Origin: an uncultured Eubacteriales bacterium
Lineage (GTDB): Bacteria; Bacillota; Clostridia; Oscillospirales; Acutalibacteraceae
Assembly: GCA_934444695.1 (NCBI GenBank)
Contig: CAKSDF010000018.1
Span: 1-21,641, forward strand
Reading direction: 5' to 3'
DNA length: 21,641 nt
Each line of letters starts with the position of its first letter. The stretch's first letter is position 1. The notes beneath the pieces were generated by a model, which saw only the letters and a program-made list of their open reading frames with translations, was not told the origin of the DNA and ran no database searches. Positions 1-8,203 of this stretch are shown one piece after another. A program made the translations under genes and the position numbers.

Positions 1-37
1 TATAAGCAACCAATATATTTTTCAACTACACACGGAT

Positions 38-66
38 AATATAATTCTTTCCTTCCCGTTTGTCAA
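38..66 (-). promoter_or_regulatory. sigma-A promoter firing leftwards out of the window
   Basis: Read on the - strand, a perfect TTGACA (66 to 61) is followed after exactly 17 bases by TATATT (43 to 38). This is a near-consensus vegetative promoter. Transcription would start near position 30 and leave the window, so the gene it serves is not visible. Confidence 0.7.
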
Positions 67-168
67 CCGTTAATTTTATTTTTTTAGTTTTTCTCCAAAA
101 TAATGGCTGAAAAAATGATATTAAATGGCCTGAATATACATATCCCAAAGATATGACGGTTATACCAT

Positions 169-213
169 AAAAATAAAGGTCTTAAAGCAAAAAAATAAAG
201 GCCTAAAAGCAAA
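169..213. repeat. imperfect 22-bp tandem duplication
   Basis: Two adjacent copies of an A-rich unit (AAAATAAAGG, then a CTTAAAGC or CTAAAAGC variant) lie at a period of 22 bases just upstream of the zapA promoter. The rest of 67-226 is AT-rich and shows no gene. Confidence 0.55.
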
Positions 214-226
214 GTTTTTCTTTATT

Positions 227-254
227 TTTGACGAAAGATGTTGTATAATATAAT
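227..254 (+). promoter_or_regulatory. probable zapA promoter
   Basis: TTTGAC at 227-232 and a perfect TATAAT at 249-254 are separated by 16 bases. An overlapping TATAAT at 244-249 sits too close to the -35 to pair with it. The transcript would start near 261, about 50 bases before the zapA start codon. Confidence 0.5.
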
Positions 255-311
255 GTAACTTATTATATATATGATGTTTTCAGCAGAATAACTTACAAGG
301 AGGGGCAGATT

Positions 312-653
312 ATGCCAAATAAAATTAAACTTTCGGTTGGCGGCATAGAATATATGGTAGTGACCGACGACGATGAGGCTCAGGTCAGAAAGGTGGGCGC
401 CCGCCTTAATACCGAGCTCGACAAAACCAAAAAGGCAAACCCCAGTCTTTCGACCACCATGGTCGCGGTGCTTACCGCCCTTGGTATGTGCGACGAACTT
501 GAAAAGAGCGAAAGAGAATGTGAGCAGCTTCGTCTTCAACTCAAAAAAGCCGTGGAAGATTCTGCCTGCACCCGCTTTGACGGCGAAGAGGCAAGAAGGG
601 AAATAGAGCGTCTGACCGGCGAAATCAAGGCCCTTAAACAGCGTCTGCAATAA
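312..653 (+). CDS. zapA: cell division protein ZapA
   Basis: This 113-residue protein matches the ZapA family, which binds FtsZ at mid-cell and promotes bundling of FtsZ filaments in the cytoplasm. The N-terminal globular part starts with the typical pattern KIKLSVGGIEYMVVTDDDEAQVRKVGARLN, here abbreviated by its KLSVGG and the DDDEAQVRKVG stretch (residues about 5-30). The C-terminal half (residues about 58-113) is a charged coiled coil with heptad spacing, ending LTGEIKALKQRLQ. A very strong Shine-Dalgarno AAGGAGGGG at 297-305 fixes the ATG at 312. The gene appears monocistronic: it has its own promoter and the next gene starts 329 bases later behind another promoter. No terminator is obvious behind it. 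Confidence 0.88.
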   Translation: MPNKIKLSVGGIEYMVVTDDDEAQVRKVGARLNTELDKTKKANPSLSTTMVAVLTALGMCDELEKSERECEQLRLQLKKAVEDSACTRFDGEEARREIERLTGEIKALKQRLQ

Positions 654-799
654 GCTCTATTTTCCAAATTAGAATACAAAATCTCCTGTGCATTGTGCAA
701 AGATGCAGTATTTGTCATATATTATGTGAAAGTTGCACAAAATCCAAAGGCTGATATTGTTTATATGGTGGAAAAAGTGTGTCTTAACATATTATTTCA

Positions 800-828
800 T
801 TGACATTAGCACCGATTTTAGATAAAAT
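800..828 (+). promoter_or_regulatory. sigma-A promoter of the carbohydrate transport locus
   Basis: A perfect TTGACA at 800-805 and TAAAAT at 823-828 are separated by exactly 17 bases. Transcription would start near 835 and give an untranslated leader of about 148 bases before the first binding protein. A weaker TTGCAC (733-738) with TATTGT (755-760, 16-base spacer) lies upstream. Confidence 0.75.
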
Positions 829-834
829 TATAAG

Positions 835-880
835 GTGTAAAACTACCAAAAAAGCATTTTCTGTTTTGTAAGGTTTACAC
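835..880. promoter_or_regulatory. inverted repeat at the transcription start, possible operator or leader hairpin
   Basis: GTGTAAA at 835-841 and TTTACAC at 874-880 are perfect inverted copies that begin at the predicted start of the transcript. They could be operator half-sites or the base of a hairpin with a long loop. The remaining leader (881-966) is AT-rich and shows nothing recognisable. The 654-799 stretch behind zapA also shows no gene. Confidence 0.35.
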
Positions 881-982
881 ATAACTTTGGTTAAATTGTA
901 CATTTCACATCGGAAAAATTATTGCAAAAAGTCCAAAGAATTTTTTACCTACCACTTTAGCGTTAAGAAGGAGCGTTAACAC

Positions 983-3900
983 ATGAAACATTATTCCCGA
1001 ATTGTCGCCGGATTGCTTTCCGCGATAATGCTGATTTCTTCGGCGGGTTACTGTGCCGTCGCGGATAACGAAACGGCAGATACCGTCTCGACCGAGCAAA
1101 CGGTCAGCGCCGCCGATCCGGAAAATGTAGAGGAATATTTAAAGGCCCGCGAGCAAAACACGGTCTTTTCGAAATTCACCTACACCGAATACATTGCACA
1201 GTACACCGATGTGCCCGACGCTTCTGAAACCATAACCTTCGGAGCGGCCGATCCGGCCTATCTTACTGCGTCTGTCGGTGATGTCAGAGCCGATGCCACC
1301 TATGACGACGCTCTGCCCGAAAACGGAATCAAGGGTCAGTCGCTTTATATGGGCGATTCGGACAACGGTATAAACGCTTCGACCACATGGACGGTCAACA
1401 TTCAGAACGACGGACTTTTCGTTATAGATGTGCTTTACTACACCGTTCCCGGAAAGAACAATTCCATCGAACGTTCGCTTTACATAGACGATAAATCTCC
1501 CTTCACCGAGGCGGGCGGTATTGTTTTCCCCAGAGTGTGGAGAGACAGCGACGAGGGAATAACCCTCGACCAGGACGGAAACGACATCCGCGCAAGCTCG
1601 GTTGAGGTCAACGGATGGTATGACGGAAAATGTATCGATACCAGCGGTAAATACGGTGAGTACTTTAAATTCTACCTTACCGCCGGAACACACACCATAA
1701 AGCTTGAATCCCAGAAGGAAGCGGTGGTTTTCAACCGCATCTCCCTCCAGAAGGCCCCCACCCTTATTTCCTACGCCGACCTTCAGAAGGAATACGAGCA
1801 GAAGGGCTATAAGCTCGGAACCTCCAGCGTAAACGATTTCGACGGAGAAATGGGAGACAATCCCATGCGCCGTCAGGCCGAGGATATGCATCTTAAATCG
1901 GCCGCAACCATTTACCCCGAGTGGGACCGTACCTCCCCTCTTACATATCCTACGTCCTTCGACGTAATTAAGCTCAACCAGATAAAGAGCGATAAGTTCA
2001 GCTCGGCATATCAGTGGATCGAATGGGAATTCGACGTTGAGGAAGCCGGCCTTTACAATATAACTACCCGCTTTAAACAGACCGACCGCGACGGTGCTTT
2101 CTGTAACCGCTCGGTTTACGTCAACGGTGTCATTCCCTGCGAAGAAGCAAAGTACGTCCACTTCGACTATAAGGACGGCTGGCAGGTATCCAATCTTTGC
2201 GCTCCCGACGGAACCCCCTTCCTTTTCTACTTTAATAAAGGTAAGAACACCATCCGTCTTGAAGTAACCCTCGGAGAATTTGCCGATTTGCTGGCTGCGG
2301 TCGACAACACCATTTACAGCCTCAATAACTGCTACCGCAGCATTATGATGATCACCGGATCTTCCCCCGATACCTTCCGTGATTACAGCTTTGAAACAAT
2401 GATTCCCGATACCATTTCCGAAATGGCAGCGGATCTTGAAACCCTTAAAGATGTCGTTTCCAAGATCAAGGATCTGACGGGAGAGAAGAACAGCTCCTTT
2501 ACCAGCTCTTTCAACACTCTTATAAATGACCTGGAAATAATGACCGAGAATCCCACCACCATCGCCAAGAAGCTTGAAAACTTCAAATCCAACCTCGGTA
2601 CCATTTCCACCTGGCTTGTCAACGCCACGGCTCAGCCGGTAGGTTATGACTGGATTCAGATAACCCCCGCAGAAGAGGAACTTCCCCGCGCCAACGCAAA
2701 CTTCTGGGAAAACCTTGTTCACCAGAGCAAGATGTTCGCTTCCTCCTTCTATATGGACTATAATAATGTGGGACGCGCAGCCGATGCCCGTGAGAACACC
2801 CGCGACGTTACCGTATGGGTGGCCACCAGCCAGGACCAGTCCCAGATAATCAGACGACTGATAGACAACTCGCTGTCCAAGTCAAGCGACCTTAAGGTCA
2901 ACCTTAAACTTGTTTCGGCCGGAACGATACTTCCTTCGATTACGGCCGGCATAGGACCCGATGTGGTGCTTGGCGTCGGAAACTCAGAGCCTCTTAACTA
3001 CGCCATCCGTGGTGCGGTTATGGATATTTCCCAGTTCAACGATCCCGACAAGGTCGATCAGACCTTCGATCAGGTTATGTCGAGATTCAACAAAACGGCA
3101 TATACGCCTTACCAATATAAAGGTAAGACATACGGTATTCCCGAGACCTTCTCCTTCGGAATGCTGTTCTACCGAAAGGACGTTTTGTCCGAGCTTGAGA
3201 TGGAGGTGCCGAAAACCTGGACCGAGGTTTACGACTGCATCGTCAAGCTTAATATGAACGGACTCTACTTCGGAATTACCGACGTGTTCGGAACGCTGCT
3301 TTATCAGAACGGCGGTTCCTATTATAATGAAGACGGATCGGCGTCGGCACTTGACAGCGCCCTTTCGATCAGCTGCTTTAAGCAGTATACCGAGTTCTTC
3401 ACCTCCTACGGATGCCTTGTCACCTTCGACTTCTCCAACCGTTTCCGTACCGGTGAAATGCCTCTCGGCCTTGCCGATTACACCGCATATAACCAGCTGA
3501 GCGTTTTCGCTCCCGAAATCAAGGGACTGTGGGGATTCACCGACATTCCCGGAATCGAAAAAGAGGACGGCACCATCGACCACACCGCTCTTTCAGCCGG
3601 AAGCGCATCGATAATCATAAGCAACGCCAAGGATCCTGAGGCAGCTTGGGACTTCTTAAGCTGGTGGACCAGCACCGACACTCAGGTGGCATACGGTCAG
3701 GAAATCGAAAGTATCCTCGGCACTTCCGCCCGTTACAACACCGCCAACCTGGAGGCCGTTGCACAGCTTCCCTGGTCGTCCAGCGACTATAAAGCAATTT
3801 ATAACCAGTGGCAATCTGCAAGATCTCTTCCCGAGTATCCCGGAAGTTACATTCTGGGCCGTTATCTGAGCTTTGCTTTCCAGGCCGTCGTCAACCAGGA

Positions 3901-4000
3901 CGCCGACCCGGGCGAAGAACTCCTTGATAATGTAAGACTTATCAACGAAGAGCTTACCAGAAAGCAAAAGGAATTTGCAGATAACGAAAATAAAAAGTAA
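983..4000 (+). CDS. large modular extracellular solute-binding protein (family 1 type) with N-terminal beta-sandwich modules
   Basis: This 1005-residue secreted protein is the likely sugar or oligosaccharide receptor of the ABC importer encoded next. Residues 1-27 form a signal peptide with an AVA cleavage site. The only cysteine nearby (C24, in AGYC) does not fit a lipobox. Residues about 60-257 and 298-447 look like two beta-sandwich, carbohydrate-binding-like modules (GLFVIDVLYY and GLYNITTRF strands). Residues about 480-565 are helical. Residues about 608-975 are a family 1 solute-binding fold (DVTVWVATSQDQ, GIGPDVVLG, YGIPETFSFGMLFYRKD, DPEAAWDFLSWW). Typical family members have 420-560 residues, so this one is about twice as long. 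The Shine-Dalgarno GAAGGAG at 967-973 supports the ATG at 983. It opens an apparent operon reaching to 12842. The binding fold is secure; the modules and the substrate are inference. Confidence 0.85.
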   Translation: MKHYSRIVAGLLSAIMLISSAGYCAVADNETADTVSTEQTVSAADPENVEEYLKAREQNTVFSKFTYTEYIAQYTDVPDASETITFGAADPAYLTASVGDVRADATYDDALPENGIKGQSLYMGDSDNGINASTTWTVNIQNDGLFVIDVLYYTVPGKNNSIERSLYIDDKSPFTEAGGIVFPRVWRDSDEGITLDQDGNDIRASSVEVNGWYDGKCIDTSGKYGEYFKFYLTAGTHTIKLESQKEAVVFNRISLQKAPTLISYADLQKEYEQKGYKLGTSSVNDFDGEMGDNPMRRQAEDMHLKSAATIYPEWDRTSPLTYPTSFDVIKLNQIKSDKFSSAYQWIEWEFDVEEAGLYNITTRFKQTDRDGAFCNRSVYVNGVIPCEEAKYVHFDYKDGWQVSNLCAPDGTPFLFYFNKGKNTIRLEVTLGEFADLLAAVDNTIYSLNNCYRSIMMITGSSPDTFRDYSFETMIPDTISEMAADLETLKDVVSKIKDLTGEKNSSFTSSFNTLINDLEIMTENPTTIAKKLENFKSNLGTISTWLVNATAQPVGYDWIQITPAEEELPRANANFWENLVHQSKMFASSFYMDYNNVGRAADARENTRDVTVWVATSQDQSQIIRRLIDNSLSKSSDLKVNLKLVSAGTILPSITAGIGPDVVLGVGNSEPLNYAIRGAVMDISQFNDPDKVDQTFDQVMSRFNKTAYTPYQYKGKTYGIPETFSFGMLFYRKDVLSELEMEVPKTWTEVYDCIVKLNMNGLYFGITDVFGTLLYQNGGSYYNEDGSASALDSALSISCFKQYTEFFTSYGCLVTFDFSNRFRTGEMPLGLADYTAYNQLSVFAPEIKGLWGFTDIPGIEKEDGTIDHTALSAGSASIIISNAKDPEAAWDFLSWWTSTDTQVAYGQEIESILGTSARYNTANLEAVAQLPWSSSDYKAIYNQWQSARSLPEYPGSYILGRYLSFAFQAVVNQDADPGEELLDNVRLINEELTRKQKEFADNENKK

Positions 4001-4043
4001 GCATTAAACTTATCCAATTCTATTACGAGGGAGTAATAAATTT

Positions 4044-4985
4044 ATGAAGCTTTTTAAAAGGCAGCCTCGGGAGGATCGCAAGAAACTGACCGGCAAGCAA
4101 AAGTTGGCAAAGATTTGGGACGACCGCGTCGGCTATCTTATGAGCGCACCGTATGTTATACTCTTCACCATCTTCACGGTGCTTCCGGTTGCAGTTTCCA
4201 TGTTCTTCAGCTTTACCGACTTCAATATGCTCCAGTGGCCTAACTTTGTCGGACTTGAAAACTATTCGAGATTGCTGCTGCACGACGAAATATTTCTTAT
4301 TGCCATAAGAAACACGGTCATCCTGGCCGGAATTACCGGACCTGTGGGATACCTGCTTTGTTTCTTCTTTGCATGGTGTATAAACGAGTTTTCCCCGAAG
4401 GTCCGCGCATTCATCACACTTTGCTTCTATGCACCGTCCATTTCGGGTAACGCCTTCCTTATCTTCACACTGATGTTCTCCAGCGACAGCTACGGCCTTG
4501 TAAACGCCTTCCTGCTCAAACTCGGAGTTATCGATTCGCCGATACTTTGGTTTACCAACACCCAGTATATGATGCCGCTCTGTATCGTAGTTATTCTCTG
4601 GACCAGTCTCGGCACCTCCTTCCTTGCCTTCATCGCCGGTTTCCAGGGTGTTGACCGTACATACTACGAAGCGGCGGCAGTGGACGGAGTCCGCAACCGT
4701 TGGCAGGAGCTTTGGTTTGTTACCCTGCCCCTTATGCGTGAGTCGCTGATGTTCTCGGCCGTTATGAGCATCACCGGTGCTTTCGGCGTCGGCGGTGTTA
4801 TCACCGGTCTTTGCGGCTTCCCCTCAACCGGATATGCCGTACATACTATAATGCACCACCTTGAGGACTACGGCGGGATGCGTTATGAGATGGGTTATGC
4901 GTCGGCCATCGCCACCATACTCTTCCTCGTTATGATAATCACCAACAAGGTCATTCAGAAACTTCTCAGAAAGGTGGGTAACTAA
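4044..4985 (+). CDS. carbohydrate ABC transporter permease, LplB/UgpA type (pair 1, first subunit)
   Basis: This 313-residue inner membrane protein is one half of a binding-protein-dependent sugar importer of the CUT1 class. Six membrane segments can be followed, beginning with the SAPYVILFTIFTVLPVAVSMFF stretch after a basic N-terminal tail. The EAA loop that docks the ATPase is at residues about 208-233 (YYEAAAVDGV, then TLPLM). GAGGGAG at 4027-4033 supports the ATG at 4044. The next permease begins one base after the stop codon, which shows tight coupling. No ATPase gene is nearby, so a shared MsiK-like ATPase encoded elsewhere is the likely partner. The substrate cannot be predicted from the sequence. 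Confidence 0.88.
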   Translation: MKLFKRQPREDRKKLTGKQKLAKIWDDRVGYLMSAPYVILFTIFTVLPVAVSMFFSFTDFNMLQWPNFVGLENYSRLLLHDEIFLIAIRNTVILAGITGPVGYLLCFFFAWCINEFSPKVRAFITLCFYAPSISGNAFLIFTLMFSSDSYGLVNAFLLKLGVIDSPILWFTNTQYMMPLCIVVILWTSLGTSFLAFIAGFQGVDRTYYEAAAVDGVRNRWQELWFVTLPLMRESLMFSAVMSITGAFGVGGVITGLCGFPSTGYAVHTIMHHLEDYGGMRYEMGYASAIATILFLVMIITNKVIQKLLRKVGN

Positions 4986-4986
4986 T

Positions 4987-5835
4987 ATGGCAAGAAACCG
5001 CGTTAACCGTTCGACCGGCGGCGACATAGGTATTTTCATAATTCTCTTTATATTCGGATTCCTTATGGTGCTTCCTATGTACTACGCCATAATCACCTCT
5101 CTGAAGCCTCTTGATGAACTTTGGATTTTCCCTCCGCGCTTCTGGGTCGCAAAGCCCACCCTTAAAAACTTTGCCGACCTTTTCTCAAACCTCAGCAATT
5201 CCTGGGTACCTTTCTCAAGATACATATTCAACACCGTATTCATCTCGGTTGTCGGTACCTTCGGACACGTTATAATCGCATCAATGGCGGCATATGCCCT
5301 TTCGAAAAAGAGATTTTACGGATCACAAACCATATTCAAGGTCATAGTTACATCCCTTATGTTCAGCGGATCGACTGCCATTCCGACCTTCATCATTATG
5401 TCCAAGCTCGGACTTATTGATACATATTGGTCGATAATCCTGCCTGCTTTCTCGTCCACCCTCGGACTTTACCTTATGAAGCAGCATATGGAATCCATGG
5501 TCAAGGATACCATAATCGAGGCCGCCAAAATCGACGGTGCCGGAGAAATGAGAATATTCTGGACCATTGTTATGCCGATGGTTAAGCCTGCCTGGCTGAC
5601 ACTTATCGTTTTCTCCTTCCAAGGACTGTGGAACGCCACCGGCGCAACATACATTTATACCGAGCAGTTAAAAACCCTTAACTATGCAATATCCCAGATT
5701 ATTTCGGCGGGTATTTCCCGAGCCGGTGCAGGCGCCGCTTCGGTGGTATTTATGATGATACTGCCTATCGCCGTATTTATGTTTTCACAAAGTAACATCG
5801 TGGAAACAATGTCATCCTCCGGTATTAAGGAGTAA
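4987..5835 (+). CDS. carbohydrate ABC transporter permease, YtcP/UgpE type (pair 1, second subunit)
   Basis: This 282-residue membrane protein is the second channel half of the importer and should dimerise with the product of 4044-4985. The first membrane segment (IGIFIILFIFGFLMVLPMYYAIITS) is followed by the family-typical SLKP motif, and six segments are visible in all. The EAA loop is at residues about 177-200 (IIEAAKIDGAGEMRIFW, then VMPM). The ATG lies one base beyond the stop codon of the previous gene, with an AAGGTGG ribosome binding site inside that gene's end. Length and motifs are ordinary for the family. Confidence 0.88.
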   Translation: MARNRVNRSTGGDIGIFIILFIFGFLMVLPMYYAIITSLKPLDELWIFPPRFWVAKPTLKNFADLFSNLSNSWVPFSRYIFNTVFISVVGTFGHVIIASMAAYALSKKRFYGSQTIFKVIVTSLMFSGSTAIPTFIIMSKLGLIDTYWSIILPAFSSTLGLYLMKQHMESMVKDTIIEAAKIDGAGEMRIFWTIVMPMVKPAWLTLIVFSFQGLWNATGATYIYTEQLKTLNYAISQIISAGISRAGAGAASVVFMMILPIAVFMFSQSNIVETMSSSGIKE

Positions 5836-5873
5836 GACCGTTTAAACCGATATTGTAACAAGGGGATATTTAA

Positions 5874-8159
5874 ATGCGAATATTTAAGAAAATACTTAGT
5901 ATAACAATAGCGGCGATTATGGTTACGGGCGCCCTTTGCATCGGCGCATCGGCAAAAACGGTAGAGTCATCATCGGTGGCATACGACACATATATGTATG
6001 ACTATAACGGAAATCCCATAATCACCCCCCACGCTTATATTCCGAGCAACACCTTTACCGGTGACGATCTCGGCGTGGGAAATTTCACCGAGCCTCAGGA
6101 CATCGAGGTCGACAGCAGCGGAAACGTGTACATTGTCGACACCGGATATGATGTGGCCGGTGTTGCCTCGGGCGAGGTAGTTTCGGGCGAGGTCTCGGAC
6201 AGCAGTACCGATGAAAGCTCATCCGACGTGGTTGAGGACACAAACGCAAAAATAGGACGTCTTGTTGTGCTTAATCCCGATTACTCGGTCAAGTTTGTTA
6301 TAGCCACCTTCGACAACAACGGAAAAGAGGATTCCTTTAACCGTCCCGAAGGCGTGACCATAGCACCCGACAATACCATTTATGTGGCCGATACCCAGAA
6401 TCAGCGTATCGTGCGTTTTACTCCCGGCGGAAAATTCATAAAGACCTATGACAGCCCCGTTAATATGGAAGACAGTCAGCTCAAGAGCCTTATGGACAGC
6501 GACTATGTTTACCGCCCCAAGAAGCTTGCGGTCGACCAGTCGGAAAATATTTTCGTGGTTGCACAGAGTGTTAATATGGGTATTCTTCTTCTCGACAGAG
6601 ACGGAGAGTTCAGCGGATTCGTCGGAGCACAGAAGGTTAGCTACAACGTGGTCGACTATATCTGGAAAACGATGCTTTCCAAGGAGCAGCAGAGTCAGAT
6701 GCAGTCCTTCGTTCCTACCGAATACAACAATATAAGAATTGACGAAAAGGGATTCGTTTATGCGACCACCAGCTCGATAAACGCCGATGAGATCACTTCG
6801 ACCATTTCTTCCCGCTCGAAGGATTCCAAGTATTCTCCCGTCAAACGCCTTAATCCTACCGGTAACGACGTTTTGGTGAGAAGCGGATACCATTCAACTG
6901 TTGGTGATATCAGCTTTAGCTATAACTCCCTCGGTCAGGCGCAGGTTTCCATTATTGCCGACGTAGCCCTTTCGCCCAGCGGCAGATATACCATAATGGA
7001 CACCAGAAAGAACCGCCTCTTTACCTACTCGGTAGACGGCGAGCTGCTCTACGCCTTCTCGGGCAAGGGCAACCAGATAGGAAATTCGGTAACGCCGGTT
7101 TCCATCGCATATAAAGACGAGGATCTTTTGCTTCTCGACGCCGACGCAAAGGGAAGCAGCTTTACCGTTTTCTCGATCACCAATTACGGAACGCTCATTG
7201 ACGAAGCATATGACTGCTACAGCAGATTTGAGTATGACGAGAGCGTTCAGTATTGGGAACAGGTTCTTAATGAGAATGCCAATTTCGACATTGCATATGA
7301 CGGAATAGGAAACGCCCAGATAAGAACCGAGGATTACATCGACGCGGTTAAGAACTTCAAATATTCCAACAACCAGACCAGATACTCGGTAGCTCTCGGA
7401 GAATACCGCAATCAGCTTATCGAAAAATATCTTGTATGGTTCCTGCTCATATTTGTGGTCATCATATTCCTGCTTGTCAAGCTCTTCAGCTGGATAGGCA
7501 AACGCAACCGCGACGACAAATATAAGGATAAGAGAGAAGGATTTTTAAATTCCTTCCTTTACGAGTTCTATATAATGCTACATCCCTTCGACGGATTCTG
7601 GGATCTCAAGCATGAAAAACGCGGATCGGCACCTGCCGCAACGCTCATTATAGGACTTCTTGCTTTGGTGAATATTTGTTCCAAGCTGTTCACCAACTAC
7701 CTCTTTAACGGAAGCTACGGAACACAGATCTCTCCCATCAAGGAAATTTCAATGGTCATTCTTCCCCTGCTTTTGTGGGTGCTCGCCAACTGGTGCGTCA
7801 CCACACTCGCAAACGGCGAAGGAAGTATGAAGGATATATACAAATTCACCGGATATGCTCTTATGCCGATGGTGCTTATGACGGTGCTCAACATCTGCCT
7901 GTCCCACATATTCATACTCGACGAGGCAATGTACATCACCTTCTTCTCCTCTCTCGGAGTTGTATGGACCGGAATTCTGCTTTTCGTGGGCAATACGGTT
8001 ACACACAGATACACCGTTGCCAGCAGTCTTGGTTCTATACTTCTCAGCGGCGTGGGAATGGCGATCATCGTATTTATCGCTCTGCTCATCATCACCACCT
8101 ATCAGAGAATATATAATTTCATTGACAGTATTATCATTGAACTTACCTACAGAATGTAA
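5874..8159 (+). CDS. membrane protein joining an NHL beta-propeller, a TPR-like segment and a Yip1-like domain
   Basis: This 761-residue protein has a signal peptide cleaved after ASA (residues 25-27), so the following region should be outside the cell. NHL-type blades are recognisable at residues about 66-92 (FTEPQDIEVDSSGNVYIVDT), 154-182 (FNRPEGVTIAPDNTIYVADT), 212-246 and 358-398. An acidic, serine-rich insert (about 96-125) interrupts the first blade. Residues about 442-515 are helical and TPR-like (EYDESVQYWEQVLNENANF). A membrane anchor at about 519-541 is followed by a basic loop and a five-segment Yip1-like membrane domain (about 588-745). NHL propellers commonly bind proteins or glycans, and Yip1-type domains are membrane proteins of unclear bacterial function. 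Lying between the two permease pairs, it is probably an accessory or sensor part of the transport system. AAGGGGAT precedes the start. Its function is not established. Confidence 0.8.
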   Translation: MRIFKKILSITIAAIMVTGALCIGASAKTVESSSVAYDTYMYDYNGNPIITPHAYIPSNTFTGDDLGVGNFTEPQDIEVDSSGNVYIVDTGYDVAGVASGEVVSGEVSDSSTDESSSDVVEDTNAKIGRLVVLNPDYSVKFVIATFDNNGKEDSFNRPEGVTIAPDNTIYVADTQNQRIVRFTPGGKFIKTYDSPVNMEDSQLKSLMDSDYVYRPKKLAVDQSENIFVVAQSVNMGILLLDRDGEFSGFVGAQKVSYNVVDYIWKTMLSKEQQSQMQSFVPTEYNNIRIDEKGFVYATTSSINADEITSTISSRSKDSKYSPVKRLNPTGNDVLVRSGYHSTVGDISFSYNSLGQAQVSIIADVALSPSGRYTIMDTRKNRLFTYSVDGELLYAFSGKGNQIGNSVTPVSIAYKDEDLLLLDADAKGSSFTVFSITNYGTLIDEAYDCYSRFEYDESVQYWEQVLNENANFDIAYDGIGNAQIRTEDYIDAVKNFKYSNNQTRYSVALGEYRNQLIEKYLVWFLLIFVVIIFLLVKLFSWIGKRNRDDKYKDKREGFLNSFLYEFYIMLHPFDGFWDLKHEKRGSAPAATLIIGLLALVNICSKLFTNYLFNGSYGTQISPIKEISMVILPLLLWVLANWCVTTLANGEGSMKDIYKFTGYALMPMVLMTVLNICLSHIFILDEAMYITFFSSLGVVWTGILLFVGNTVTHRYTVASSLGSILLSGVGMAIIVFIALLIITTYQRIYNFIDSIIIELTYRM

Positions 8160-8203
8160 CGAACGCAAACAGCAGACAAATTATTGCAAAAGGATGGGAA
8201 ATT

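Noticed and set aside
1139..2722. 527-codon open frame on the - strand opposite the first binding protein
   Set aside because: It mirrors the codon bias of the sense gene, has no ribosome binding site and its product resembles no family. The sense frame has a signal peptide and binding-protein motifs.
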